Source: Neolentinus lepideus HHB14362 ss-1 (Eukaryota > Basidiomycota > Agaricomycetes > Gloeophyllales > Gloeophyllaceae). From it: 64,000 nt of DNA. Numbering within the stretch: the stretch's first letter is position 1; every line of letters begins with the position of its first letter. The notes below the pieces were generated by a model that was not told where the DNA came from, did not search any database, and saw only the letters and a list, made by a program, of their open reading frames with translations. The DNA lies in assembly GCA_001632425.1 (NCBI GenBank), contig KV425560.1:538661-602660 (forward strand), written 5' to 3'. Shown one piece after another: positions 36,701 through 48,741 of this stretch. The position numbers and the translations under genes were made by a program.

Positions 36701-38633
36701 CATTGAAAAAGCGTGGCGGTGGGCAAGGGGACGGCGGCGAATTGCTTGTTTTCTTGTTTGACCATGCACTGCTGATGGTCAAGCAGAAGACGAAGCATGA
36801 GCAGTATAAGGTCTATCGACGGGTAAGTACAGATACTTCTATCATTGGGGTAATTTGATTTCAAGCGTCCGCTGCAGCCTATCCCCCTGGAGCTCTTGCT
36901 TGTTTCGGCCCCCGACGACTTTGGTGCCACAGTCAAGCCACAGGGTAAAGGGAAGCAACAACTTGCCAAGAAGAACTCCTTCAACAAGAATGGGCCCAAT
37001 CCGCCCGCGCTGCCCTTCAAAGTCGATGCCAAAGGCGGTTTTGCCCTCACGTTTGTTCACCTGGGCCGCAAGTACTATACGCAGACGCTGTGGGCTAGTA
37101 CCTATGTCAGCCAACGCAAGTGGGTCGAGAATATCGCCAAGCAGCAAGACGTAATGCGAGAACGTAGCTCGGTCTTTGATACTGTGACGCTCAGCGAAGG
37201 CTTCTTCGTCGGGCTCAACAAAGTCAATTGTGCAGCGCCTTTCAGTGAGTTGTTTCCAACATTTGAGGCATGAAGTACTAAATATATTTGATAGATGCTG
37301 GGAAACGCTTCGTATTCGGGACGGACGATGGCGTATACATGTCTAATCTTGAAACAGTTCAAGACCCTGTGAAAGTCCTTGCTCTATTGGACGTGTCTCA
37401 AATCGACGTTCTAGAGGAGTATCAGCTCCTCTTAGTTCTTTCAGGTCTTTTGCTCTCTAACAACTTCGTGACCTGACTGATACCTGTTTGTATAGAGCGT
37501 CAAGTGATCACTTTCCCTCTGGACGCGCTGGATCCGAACGATCCAATGGCAGGTTTGAAGCGAGCAAAGAGGATCTCATCACACACTTCGTTTTTTAAGG
37601 CCGGAGTCTGTTTAGGGAAGACTCTTGTTTGCGTGGTGAAAGCCAGTCCGCTCTCCAGTACTATCAAGACACTCGAGCCCATCGACCAGAATGTAAGAGG
37701 TAGGAGCAAGCCGACGTTCCGGAAGCTCTTGCAAGGTGGACATGACACTCTGAGGGTCTTCAAGGCAAGTGATGTTGTATACCGATTCGAAATTATGGCT
37801 AAACTAGCCTTTAGGAGTTCTACATCCCTGTTGAATCTAGTTCCATACACTTCCTCAAGACCAAGCTATGCGTTGGCTGCACCAAAGGCTTCGAAATTGT
37901 CGACTTGGAAAGTCTAGACACGCAAGGTCTTTTGGATCCGGCAGATGAATCTCTCGAGTTTGTCTTGAAGAGGGAGAACCTCAAGCCGATGGCCATATAT
38001 CGTATAGACAATGAGTTCCTCTTGTGTTACGATGGTAAGCACACGACACTCTCTGAGACACGTGATCTCAGCTAAAATGTTGCATGCAGAATTCGCTTTC
38101 TACGTCAACAAGAATGGATGGAGGTCTCGCAAGAATTTCATGGTGCACTGGGAAGGTGTCCCTACAGGGTTCGGTCAGTGTTGCTCTTCCATCATCGTGT
38201 TTTTCGCCTTGCTGAGAATGGGCGACCAGCCTTGCGGTATCCATATGTCCTTGCTTTCGAACCGACGTTTGTGGAGATCCGCCACGTCGAGACTGGTTCA
38301 ATGGCTCAGGTCATCCAAGGCAATAACCTTCGCTGCCTGTTCGCGGACACACCGCCATCGGCCACGAACACATCGAGTCAATTCCACTACAATCCCTACC
38401 CAGGGCACGGATACGATCCATACGGCAATCCGTATGGCAGTCGACAGTCCATCGGGAGCATCCACAGTGGTTCACCTAACCCATACTCACCATATCCCAG
38501 CCCATACTCGCAACGGTTTCAAGCGACCGGCCGAGACGAGATACTTATGGTCTCGGATGACCGTGTCATGGCGGTGAGGATGGCGGGGCCGTCCTTGTCT
38601 GACTCGGCGTCTATGGCATCTGTGCCTCGATGA
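33713..38633 (+). CDS. ROM2: Rho1 guanine-nucleotide exchange factor (ROM1/ROM2 type)
   Basis: Activates Rho1 at the plasma membrane in cell-wall integrity signalling; about 1,400 aa. Exon 1 (33713-34483) is a Tyr/Ser/Gln/Pro-rich disordered region. A GTGTGT..AAG intron leads to more Ser-rich sequence and then a DEP domain ('SDRVKDGLTYKDAFDGREAV', 'LALLLGRALDAQKFFHDV'). The DH (RhoGEF) domain starts 'EVIYTERDFVRDMEYLRDVW' and includes 'LNGYLTKPTTRLARYPLLLE', its most conserved helix. A PH-like domain follows ('LKEEGRELVFKGALKKRGGG', 'VFLFDHALLMVKQK'). A C-terminal CNH domain ends near 'GFALRYPYVLAFEPTFVEIR', restored by a GTCAGT..CAG intron near 38172-38231. The tail is Tyr/Pro/Ser-rich. Disordered N-terminus, DEP, DH, PH, CNH is the fungal Rom layout. 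The ATG at 33713 is the first in frame. Confidence 0.94.
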
Positions 38634-39031
38634 CATACCTGTCCTGGTTCTGTAGGTGTAGTGTGTATTCGTTCCTCTCGTCCTGTTTTGTTATATTATC
38701 TGTTGAGATCTTTTTTGTTTGTCTCATCTGTGTCGCTTTAGCACGCATATATATCCTACTACATCTGTATTGTCGCCTTCAGCATAATCATCGCTGGCCA
38801 TAGCGGTATAATATAAATTCCTGTACACATCAACGCCGTCGCTACGGCGAGGAAGAAGTCCTGTACGGCTCTCTTGGCGAGGGGCGGCATTTCACACGGC
38901 GGACAGGGCCATTTATGCGGAACAGGTGGTTGTCGTTCTTCGTTACAGCTTCAGTCTTCAGGATCGTGTTCCTTCCTCCTTCCGTCGTCGCCTTGGTCGT
39001 TCAAACTATCTGTCATTCCTTTCTCAACACC
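38634..39031. other. Intergenic, ROM2 3' end to chitin deacetylase start
   Basis: About 400 bp with the ROM2-like terminator region and the deacetylase promoter. A TATA-like AT-rich word lies at 38805-38820, about 215 bp before the deacetylase ATG. No coding content was seen. Confidence 0.45.
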
Positions 39032-41025
39032 ATGAAGCTCCAAGCTTTAGCCGCTCTTTTAACTGTAATCAGCGCCACGGCCGCTCACGAATTCAAGGGA
39101 CGGCGTGCCCACCTTGCACGCCAGGCGACCAGCGGCACGTCTGCTGCGACCTCATCTGCCTCATCTGCCTCGGCCGCAATATCCACGAGCGGTATTGCAG
39201 TGTCAACGAGCGCTGCCGCGACAACTAGTGCTGCTGCTGCTCCGGCTGGCACGTATGCAGCAACTGACGTTGTTCCCCTGAGTTCCATCACGTCTGGCAT
39301 GCCCACCTTGCCGACACTCCCCGCGTCCACGACTTACGCCGTAGGCGCCTCCGTCCCTGTTTCTGGTGCTCCTGCTCTCCCCACGCCCTGTAAGTGCGAG
39401 TCGACCATAAGTGAGACGTTTACTGACTCACGGCCGTGTGAAGTCGTGTTCCAGTCTGGTGTTTGGCCCGCCCAGGACAAGGTCCCCGAAACCGGTCAGT
39501 CCTTGCTATTCCACCTCCTGCTTGTAGTTGCTAAAGGCGTGCTATCAGACACGGACGAAGTAACGGAGTGGCTGAAGGAGCTTGACGGCTTTGATATCCC
39601 GGATCTGACCCCTACCGCCGATGGCTCCTGCTCTGGTGATCCCTCCGCCGCTGCCGATGCCGCCGACCGTGGTTGGTGGACTTGTGGCGGGCACACCAGG
39701 ACGACGGACATTGTCGCGTGCCCCGATAAAATGACTTGGGGTGTTAGGTGCGTTTCTATGTAACCCAACGCTCGCTGGTATATAAATGAGTCTGTCTATT
39801 TATAGTTTCGATGATGGACCTTCGCCTTATAGTAAGTTCTACTGCGCATATGTTGCGGATGATAGTGTCCTAACATTGTGCCGCTATCTTTCTTATAGCC
39901 GAGTTAGTACCCGGCGTATTATCACCGGATGTCTAAATCAATTAACTTGGTGTTGACAGGACTCTCCTCAAGTATCTCGATGAGAAGGCCCTTAAAGCAA
40001 CCTTCTTCGTCGTCGGCTCTCGTGTGATCGAGCGTCCACAGATCCTCGTCGAGGAGTACATGTCTGGGCATGAAATCAGTGTCCACACATGGTCCCACCG
40101 TGTACGCGCCTCGCCTCACTCACCGTTCCTTAATCATTTACAAGCAACTCACGTAGCCCTTGACCTCACTAACGAACGAGCAAATTGTCGCCGAGCTTGG
40201 ATGGACCCGTAAGGCGATCAAGACCATCCTTGGTGTCACCCCCACCACTATGCGCCCTCCCTACGGCGATATCGGTGCGTCTTTAATTTATAAGTCTATA
40301 ACTTCCTTTGCTCATATCCAGGACAGATGACCGTGTTCGTGCCATCTCATTGGCCATGGGTATGGTCCCCATCATCTGGACTAGCAGCCCCTCCGGCATT
40401 CCCTTCGACACTAACGGTGAGGATGCCTGAACGCTGTAGCCTGAGCTCCCCTAACTCATCCTGTCACCTCTCTAGACTGGCGTGTTGCTGGTGGTCTTGT
40501 TACTGGCCCTGAGTCTTTCAGCACTTTCGAGAATATCCTCGGTAACGCGTCGACGATGAACACTGGGTGAGAAGTTCACGAAGTATACAGCTACGTCTTG
40601 CTGACGAACGTCTTAGTTTCATCGTCTTGGAGCACGATCTATACCAAATTACTGTCGAGCTCGCTACTGGCTACACTCTCAACGCCGCCATGACGCACAA
40701 CCCTCCGTTCACTGTACGTCTTCCTTGGTCTACTCTGGTCCAGAGTCTGACGTAGCCTCTCTTCAACTGGCAGCTGAAAGCTATCGGCGACTGCAGCAAA
40801 ATTCCCAAGACCAATTTGTACCGGGAGACGACGACTAACACGTCGTTCCCATACAGCAACACGTCTAACGCCGATGCTGCCACTGCTGTTAAAGCCTCTA
40901 GTGCAGCCAAGAACGGGTCGAGCACGTCCGGAGCGCCAAGAGGGGCCCTCGACCACGCCATTCCAGGATTAGGATTTATCATTCTCGCCGCCAGCACGGT
41001 GATGCTTGGTGGATCTTTACTCTGA
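39032..41025 (+). CDS. GPI-anchored chitin deacetylase (CE4 / NodB polysaccharide deacetylase)
   Basis: Removes N-acetyl groups from cell-wall chitin to give chitosan; expected at the cell surface. The signal peptide 'MKLQALAALLTVISATAA' is followed by a Ser/Thr/Ala-rich linker. The catalytic domain has motif 1 'SFDDGPSP' (general-base Asp and metal Asp), motif 2 'SVHTWSH' (metal His pair), motif 3 'RPPYGDI', and motif 5 'IVLEHDL'. The C-terminus has a Ser/Thr/Asn-rich stalk, 'KASSAAKNGSSTSGAP', then a hydrophobic end, 'IPGLGFIILAASTVMLGGSL', a typical GPI-attachment signal. Checked introns join 'PALPTPSGVWPAQDKVPET' and 'TWGVSFDDGPSPYT' in frame. An upstream in-frame ATG at 38915 would bury the signal peptide, so 39032 is preferred. 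It follows the Rho1 GEF gene on the same strand. Confidence 0.93.
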
Positions 41026-41417
41026 TTACTTCTCGGATTTTTTATATGATAGCATATGGACATGACTAGGAGTCGCACATCCATTCAACATACCACTACC
41101 TTCCATATTAATTGCATTTTAGAAGTTATATAGAGTCCGGATGAGCTCCTGAGGAAGACTGGAGAGAGCGATATTATTCCACTGTCCAATACACTGCGGA
41201 ACATGTGAAAAGTACAAGTGAGACAAGATCTAGTAAATAGGGCACTGTACGTCGAAGTTTAGCTTGATCCCGTGTTCAAAAAATATGTGTGAAAGGCGAA
41301 ACTAGTGATAAGTGGCAATGCAGTGATGATAAATACGGTGCAAAATGTGATATGTACGTCTATCCTACCGATTGCAATGTGGAAGCAGACCGAGATTACA
41401 AAGCAGTATTTACTGTA
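41026..41417. other. Convergent intergenic region
   Basis: About 390 bp between the converging 3' ends of the chitin deacetylase and the uncharacterised gene. AT-rich, with no coding content seen; presumably both 3' UTRs and polyadenylation sites. Confidence 0.5.
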
Positions 41418-42579
41418 CTACGAGCTACGAGTATGGTCGGTGAAACGGACACTCTTCCTGCGTGAAGGACGCTCCGAGTCCTCGGACGCAGAATCCGCAG
41501 CCAGCGCGGCGCGATATTTCGCCGACGAGGAGTCCGAGATGGACGATGCACGTGAGTCAGTAAGAAACTTCGGCATCCCCACACCCATCAGTTTGAGTGG
41601 GAAGAATGTGCGAGAGGACCTAGCCGTTGAAGGGGCGGTAGAGGTGACGGTAGACCCGGAGAGAGAGGGGGTGGATGGAGAGGTGGAATCGCTCGTGTCG
41701 CCGATGGCGATTGGTTTCCCTGCCTTCCGCAGAGAAGAAAGAGTGGGTGGGGGAGGGAGGCTGACAGGCGAGGCCGAGCGGTTGGAGCGCGACCGACGCT
41801 GGGTATATCCGATGTACATTCGAGGGGTGTGGGTCCCTGGGCCGGATGGAACGGACTGTGCAGCACTGAGAGGACGTAGATAAGGTGTGCGCGAGAGATG
41901 CAGACCCATGGCGATCTGCTCTGGAGTTGGTCGCGTGTCGGGGTCGTCGTAGCGCATGAACGTGGGCACGGCGGGGGTACGTTCTTCAGGTGTAGAGTAC
42001 ATGACCTGTCCGTGGGTCTTTTAGTCATCTGTTAGGGCTGCGGATAGCTGATTGCTAGAAAGAAGGGCTTCTCACATAGGAATCCACCTCTCGTCGTCTC
42101 ACAAAGGCGAACTGCCTGCGCATGGTGTGTATGATCTTTGTCGCTGCGCTCTGGCTTCTGGATGTCGATGCTCCTGGTGAAGAGGTTTCGACATCACTGT
42201 ACAAAGCGTTTGGAGCCGGTACAGAGGGTGTTTCCGGATACAAGGGCGGGTTGAGGACGGCACGCGATCGTTCGTCGCTGACGAGAATGGCAGATGCTGT
42301 CCGCGCATTGCGACGGCGCGGCGGATGGCCCATGTCCCTGCTGGTCATCGTACGGATTGCGTCGTCGTCGTCAAGTACGTCGGCAAGAGTGACTGTGAGG
42401 TGGGGGCCAGAGGAGGCTATGACGAGGTCGAGAGCTTGCCCCGCGTGAGGACGGGCGCAAGCATTTCTAGGTCCGAAAAATTCCGCGTGCCTGAAGCGTG
42501 TCTCGCATCTCTCCGAGTGCTGCCGCCGGTGTGGCTGTGCTTCCTGTTCTCTATCATATCGGACTTCGATTGCGGCCAT
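41418..42579 (-). CDS. Uncharacterised Ser/Thr/Pro-rich basidiomycete protein
   Basis: Two long frames join through an intron with donor GTGAGA after 'REVDSY' and acceptor CACGGACAG before 'VMYSTPEERTPAVPTF', keeping frame. The second exon carries 'RPTPEQIAMGLHLSRTPYLR', a motif I associate with uncharacterised Agaricomycete proteins. It is followed by low-complexity Ser/Thr/Pro sequence and a basic end, 'RPSRRKSVRFTDHTRSS'. The first exon contains an acidic patch, 'ADVLDDDDAIR', and 'TSASILV'-like disordered sequence. No enzyme domain, signal peptide or membrane segment is evident. The start is uncertain: 42579 is the first ATG of the frame that continues into exon 2, but another frame from 42665 overlaps it. 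Function unknown. Confidence 0.6.
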
Positions 42580-43545
42580 CGTCTTTGGCTTTGTCGCTGT
42601 ACACTTGCAGCCGCTGCCCTGCAGTTGTACTCGACGGTCGCGACCACTGAGGATGACTGATCCAAATCTGTACTAGTTGCCGCTGAAGCACCTTCAAGTT
42701 AGCCTCGTACACAGTCTGATGCGGCATGTTGTGGAGTCGAATAATGTAAGATCATAGTCAGGGATGCCGAACCTTGTCAACATGACATTTGCAGAAGCTC
42801 ATATGCGTCCGCTTCCCAAGTTTTTAGAGGGTATGGGATCTACAGTTTCTAGCCCTCATATCATTCTCTTGTCGCACGTTACATATTCACGATGCTGGAA
42901 GATTCTGGAGTGAGTGGTGTATCTGTCGTAGAGGTAATGGTCTGGCTTTCCAAACTGGCTTCTGAACTTGTAGGCGAACAGCGGCAATTATAGGTTCATC
43001 ACCCTCCTCCGAATCCAACACGTTGCTATCGGCACCCTCACCCGCTTCGCGACGAAAGCTAGGAAAATTAGCCGTCACTAAGTCGAATAACTCAAAGCCT
43101 TCAGGCCACATTCTTATCGTCGTAAACGCAGAGCCGCACTTATCGATCAGTACTGTACTATTCACCTTAGAAAGCTTAGGTTTGGAGGGCCTGAGGGCAG
43201 TTGTCCTCGCCGGACAAGACTTAACTTAATCTATGTTGTCTCTGGAATATGATGGTTTGGGCGCGAAGAGTGGATGGAAGGCGTTCAAGATAACGAGCGG
43301 AGTACTTGGGATAGAGCTGTGTATTCGTGGTCGACGGGACTTCCTTCTCTGAACTGGCAACAGAAAATTCCCGTCGTTTGGATGTCACACATCTTCATAG
43401 GATGCCGTCGACTGCTGAAAAACGTCTTTGTTTAGGAACGGCCCTGGACCTTTATTTCAGCACTAGTAAATTAGTCGGTTGACGGAGTTCTTGCAAGTAA
43501 GAACACAGCTCAGAAGTACGATATACGAAAAATCCCACAAACAGG
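42580..43545. other. Intergenic region, about 970 bp
   Basis: Lies between the start of the uncharacterised gene and the 3' end of the acetyltransferase. A minus-strand frame at 42887-43165 (92 codons, 'MWPEGFELFDLVTANFPSFR') looks mildly protein-like, but no family or exon partner was recognised and an opposite-strand frame overlaps it. It could be a gene relic. Confidence 0.3.
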
Positions 43546-45869
43546 TCACAACTTTGACTTAACAGTGCTAGCCGAGAACAGTTCATACAAATCGACAGCA
43601 GCCTTCTCGATGTTCTTGCAAAACTGCGCGTTCGGCGCTTCCTTTCTCGACGTGATAGTATATTGCAATCGGTCTAAAGAATTATCAGCAGAATCACAAG
43701 ACAATCGAAACAGCAAGGCTTACCGTCATAGCCCGTCATATACGCAACACCAAAACCATCAGGGACGACCTCTCCCCATCCATAGACCGGGAAATGCTTT
43801 GACCAGACGGCGGACGTACTAAGCACCCAATGGCTCGACCGCTGGAACAGCGGGTCCGCGTACAACGCCGGCGTAGGCTCGTCCTCCCGAAGACACTTCT
43901 TTAGCCCTATATCATAAACGTCAGCAGCACTCCCAACACCCACACCAGACGCCGCGCTTACCGAACAAATGCCGATCTACGCCCTCCCCCGCCCCCGCAT
44001 CCTTCGCCAGCCCAATATGCTTCCGCGCAGCCTCCGCAAACAGCCTCTTCCTTTCCTCCACACCCACTCTCTCGTCACCCATCGCCCACGCCCACCTGTC
44101 CGACTCGCTCGTCACGACCCTGATCGCCTCCGTACGCCCCTTCTTGAACTTACGCGTCGTCGCCGCCTCGTACGTGCCCCCACTCCGCTTCTTCTTGTCG
44201 AACCCGATCAGGCGGAGGTAGGCAAGCTGCACGATCATCTGCGCGAACGCGTCGGGGGACACGCCGAACGTCTTGATCGCGGCCTTGCCGTAGGACGTGA
44301 GGTGGTAAGACATCTCCTGGCTCTCGATAAGCTCGTGCGCGGCCTTGGTCGCTTCGATGATAGCTTTCTCCGTAGCGGGTGAGACGGCCCAGTCGAGCGG
44401 CGCAGGGCCAACCACGCCACTACTAGGCGCTCCGTGGTCAAACGCGGGGTTGTACAAAGCATCGAGCACCTCATCACACATGCGCGCAGTGGGCGTGCCG
44501 TCCATAATCGAGTGCTCGCCCATGAAACCCGCCTTGGCGTTGTCGAACACAATGAACTGGCAGGGCTTGTCCACCCACCGATTACGCAGACCCAAGACGA
44601 CCGAGTCGGAGCCAGCCTGTGCAACGACAGCGCCGTGCCACAGGAAGCGGCTGTGCTCAATAGGGCCCTCTGGACGCTCCGCATCGAGGCAGACTACGAA
44701 GGCGGCAGAGTGAATCGTTTCGATGATGGAGGCATTTTGCGGGTTTGAGAGGAGTTCGGCGTAGTCCTGAGAAGCGTGAGCGGGTGTGTGTAGATGGGCT
44801 GGTTTCTCCTTACCTTTGCCCAGATATCCCGATTGGAAGCCGTCAACACGCCCACTCCAGGGTGTTCTTCCTTAGTATTATCGTATATATGCTGGAATTG
44901 TCTGTCAAGATGTTAGAGTGAGTGTGTCAGTTGGCATTGGGTCAGGATCCTTACGTCTCGAGTTCACCGGTACTTAGAATTCTACCATTTTGTGCGGCAT
45001 CGAGTCGCCAGACCCGGCCTTTGCGCAGCACGACGACATGCCCAGATCCTCCTGTATCGCCTTCCTTGGCGTAGCTGACGCTCCAATCTAATCCGTCTGC
45101 GCCGGGCACGCGACAGCAATCGAACATCCATCTATCACGCTCGTCAGAGACGAACGAAGACAGTGGTGGATATGTGACTACTGACCTATAGGTGTCCATG
45201 TCTAGAGGGCCTTCCTTAGTGGCTTCCGGCTTGATTAGGCCTTGCTTCAGCTTCTTTCTGAATAACATAACCGCACGCGTCAGACCAGCTGCTCTAGAGA
45301 CGGACGTCTGGGGAAGATGCGAAGGTGCATCATCGAAACCATCTGGCGGTAACTCGTATGTTCAGACACGTATATTATACTCACAAGAGTCGGCCTTACA
45401 ATAGTAGGATACGTTGATTACGACCTAACGGCCATTCCATGAGATGGATTACTTTTGAGGCAAGCGAACCTATGCACACCGAGTCTCTGTAACCGAGATA
45501 CCCGCCGTCGTCCCACCACTGCTCAAGCCAGTGCTCCGTCTCGTTCTGCCGCTTCAACAACCGCTGCTGCAGCTCCAGCGCCGGACCTTCCGCAAACTCG
45601 TCGATCTTCTGGACGGTAATATCGTACTCGTTCTCGGTCCACGCGAGGGGCTTCAAAGACTCCTTTAGACGCTTGACGGTCGCGGACAGTTCAGGGACGG
45701 GTAACTTGGGCAGGGCACCCTGGCTCGCGAAGGTAATTGTACCGGGCGGGGGTGCCGGCGCGAGTTTCTTCCAGTTGGAGGGCCTCGTCGACATTCTCCT
45801 CGCACCTGCCCTCAGGAATTCAGACAAGGGCGGGTTCCAAGAGCGCAGAGAATGGAACAGGATGACCAT
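43546..45869 (-). CDS. CAT2: Carnitine O-acetyltransferase with mitochondrial and peroxisomal signals
   Basis: Transfers acetyl groups between CoA and carnitine so that peroxisomal acetyl units can reach mitochondria. The first ATG (45869) gives a leader with Arg, Ser and hydrophobic residues and no acidic residue before Glu17, 'MVILFHSLRSWNPPL'; a second in-frame ATG (45794) starts 'MSTRPSNWKKLAPAPPPG'. The choline/carnitine acyltransferase fold follows: 'LPKLPVPELSATVKRLKESL', 'EHWLEQWWDDGGYLGYRDS', and the catalytic-region motif 'GEHSIMDGTPTARM' with the active-site His. Later motifs include 'MIVQLAYLRL' and 'STSAVWSKHFPVYGWGEVVP'. The last exon ends 'LFSASTVKSKL', a C-terminal SKL peroxisome signal, with its stop at 43546. 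Yeast Cat2 is dual-targeted through alternative starts; the same design is visible here. It is divergent from the DnaJ gene. Confidence 0.92.
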
Positions 45870-46509
45870 GGCGAGAAGAGGCGCTGAGGACCGGCTTTAT
45901 ATGGAGCGTGGTGTTGATATCACATGAGCGGGCGATCGGTGACTTGATGCTGTCTTGTCAGTGCAGAGGGAACTGAACTTATCACTGAAACGTCGACATG
46001 CAATCATGGGAGGAACAAGGAGATGTCGAAGCATGGTGGCGAGTGGCTGATTGAGCAGGTGAAAGCGGGTTGAAGTCCACGTTATAATAGTGAACTCTTG
46101 GATAGAATTAGAGCTGATCGTGAGACTTTTAAGCTAGTAGCGACTTACATGACGGTGAAGGGCATGAGCCAGGGTAAGTAGAGTAACATATGTAGTCAGA
46201 AACAGCACACATACAAACAGGGTTGTTATTGACCCGTTTGGTCCAGCAGTATAGCAGAGGTTGATACCCAAATATCCTAAGACTAAAAACAGGCATTTCC
46301 ACATTTAGAAACTATTATACCATATATGAATATTTGACGGAGGTTCGGCGCCGGCGGCTGTGCCCATTTTGGGCGCCTCAGCAAGTCACCCATCTCTGAT
46401 CTGCCTCACATCTGTTCTCTTTGCCCTAGACACGCTTTCTACTAGTACACTTGGTTAACGAACTACGACTAATATCCGGTTCTCTCTCTGAATCAATTTT
46501 CACGACGCG
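45870..46509. promoter_or_regulatory. Divergent acetyltransferase / DnaJ promoter region
   Basis: 640 bp between the two divergent start codons, so it must carry both promoters. No coding frame or RNA gene was recognised. No specific factor site is claimed. Confidence 0.6.
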
Positions 46510-48741
46510 ATGGCCCCCGTCGAGACGGAATACTACGACTTGGTGCGCCCCTTCGCGTGTAATTACGCAATGACAGGAGACTGAAGATTGTGGTATTCGG
46601 ACAGCTGGGGGTGACACCAGATGCGAGTGATAATGACCTGAAAAAGGGGTACAGGAAGGCTGCTATGAAGGTATGTCTGCGTTATGCGAATGGTGTGGCG
46701 TCGATCATTAATGATGTTTTTGGCAGTATCATCCCGACAAGAACAAGTCTCCGGAGGCGGAGGAGAAGTTCAAGGAGATTAGGTATGTTTCAGTGGTAAT
46801 CTGTAATATGGGGCGCTAGACAGACCCCTGTAGCAAGGCCTATCAGGTCCTTTCTGATCCAGTGAGCTATACTTTCGTCTCATACTGCGCACCATAATTC
46901 ATCGTGTATTCTATAGAATATGCGGGCTGTATACGACAAGCACGGGAAGAAGATGGTATGTTCTCAAGTCATTTTGTGACCCGCTCCTCACAGTGCTTCA
47001 GATGGAGAAAGATGGTCAGGTCGGCGTGGACGACGCAGCCGGCTCCTTCGCGAATGTATTCGGCGGCGAGCGGTTCAAGGACTACGTGTGTACCCTCTAC
47101 ACCACTCTCATTTATTTTACTTCCCCCACTCAAACCTCTTCCACTTGTTTTCAGATTGGTGAAATTTCCCTAATGAAAGAGATGACCTCCGCCGCCACTG
47201 CCATGATGACGGAAGAAGAAAAAGCGGAGCTCGATGCCCAAATGAATGGTACCTCCTCCCCCGCCATCCAGACGCCCACTGCTGAGCCCGCCTCTTCTAC
47301 CCTGCACACCCCCTCTCCGTCCTCTCCGCCACGCACGGTCTCGCCCAACTTGAACGGCCATCCTACCAGCGAAACCCCCAACACCGCACTCTCCTCTACG
47401 CTGTCGCCGACACCGTCCATCACCGACACCACCAAACTCTCCGCAGACAAGGAGGCGACAGATAAGAAGAAGCGCAAGATCTCTCCCGAGCAGAAGAAGA
47501 AGCTGCATGAGCTCGAAGAGGAGCGGCACAAGGCGATGAAGGACCGCATCGACGACCTGACGAAGAAGTTGATTGAGAGGCTGAGACCTTTCGTGGATGC
47601 GCAGAATCCGGGCGGGAAGGATGATCAGGAGACGAAGGCTTTTGAGGCGAGGGTACGTACGGAGGCGGAGGATTTGAAGTTGGAAAGCTTTGGAGTTGAG
47701 GTGAGTGTATCCCGCTGAGTGACTTGAGGTGGAGAGAGGGGAGAGTGAGCTGAGTTCTCACTCTGTTCGTTTTTTTGATGGCCAGCTGTTGCAAACTATC
47801 GGGAGCGTGTATATTATGAAGGCAACGTCGTTTATGAAGTCGAAGAAGTTCCTTGGCATGTGAGTTCGTGCTCCACTCCCTTGTTCATTCCCTTGACCAA
47901 CGATATTGTCCGCATCTAGTCCTGGATTCTGGTCAAGAATAAAGGAGAAAGGGGTGATCGCGAAGGATGCGTGGGGAGTCATTGGCAGTGCGTGAGTACG
48001 CTATCCTAAACCCTAGGTGTATAATGGCGCCTTGACTGGCGTCACTTGTAGTGTCGGCGTCCAGACGCTCATCGCAGACATGGAGAAGCTGCAGGCAAAG
48101 GGCGCAAGCGAGGAGGAACTAAGAGCTTTGGAAATGGACGTCACGGGAAAGGTGTGCTGTTCTTGGCTTGGGCCATGAGTCTCGGAAATTGATGAATGGA
48201 ACAAGATCTTCCTTGCGTCATGGCGGGGGACGCGTTTCGAAGTCGTGCAGGTGCTGCGTGAGGTATGCGTTACAGACTAATGAGTTACGGTTTGTGCGGT
48301 GTGTCTGAGGAGTGATCTATTTTTAGGTCGCGGACAATGTCCTGAAAGAACCAGGCGCCTCAGAGCAAACGCTGCTAAATCGAGCAAAGGTTCGTCACAT
48401 CAGCATCCTTCGTCACATCGGGCTTGTCCAAACGGGACGCACACTAGGGTCTACTCATCATCGGCGCGATCTTCAAGTCGACACAGGCGGACGAGACGGA
48501 TGAAGAGCGCAGGGAGCTCGAGAGGTGCGGCGCAGTTCACATACCTAGCCCGTGTATTCGTGATTGACAACGGGGCAGGATGGTCGCGGAGGCGGCCGCG
48601 GGCAAGTCGAAGCACCACCAGCTGCGCACGCAAGCACGCGCCTCGACGAGGAACAAGGAGCACACCCCGACACCGAGCGTGGCGGGCGCGGAGAAGCCCA
48701 GGGAGCCTACCACTCCGCCTGGAGCTGCCGCTGCCTCATAG
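46510..48741 (+). CDS. DnaJ (Hsp40) protein with DnaJ-X domain, Caj1/Djp1 type
   Basis: J-domain cochaperone that would stimulate Hsp70. The start 'MAPVETEYYDL' (ATG 46510) and short exons build the J domain: 'LGVTPDASDNDLKKGYRKAA', then after an intron 'YHPDKNKSPEAEEKFKEI' with the essential HPD, then 'KAYQVLSDPNMRAVYDKHG'. A Gly/Ala/Phe segment, 'AAGSFANVFGGERFKDYIG', and a Ser/Thr/Pro linker follow. The DnaJ-X region has 'KKRKISPEQKKKLHELEEER', 'LLQTIGSVYIMKATSFMKSK', 'GFWSRIKEKGVIAKDAWGVI', and 'LLIIGAIFKSTQADETDEER'. It lacks the zinc-finger of class I DnaJ. In yeast Djp1 helps peroxisomal protein import and Caj1 is a membrane-associated paralogue; which role applies is not decided by sequence. 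Confidence 0.92.
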
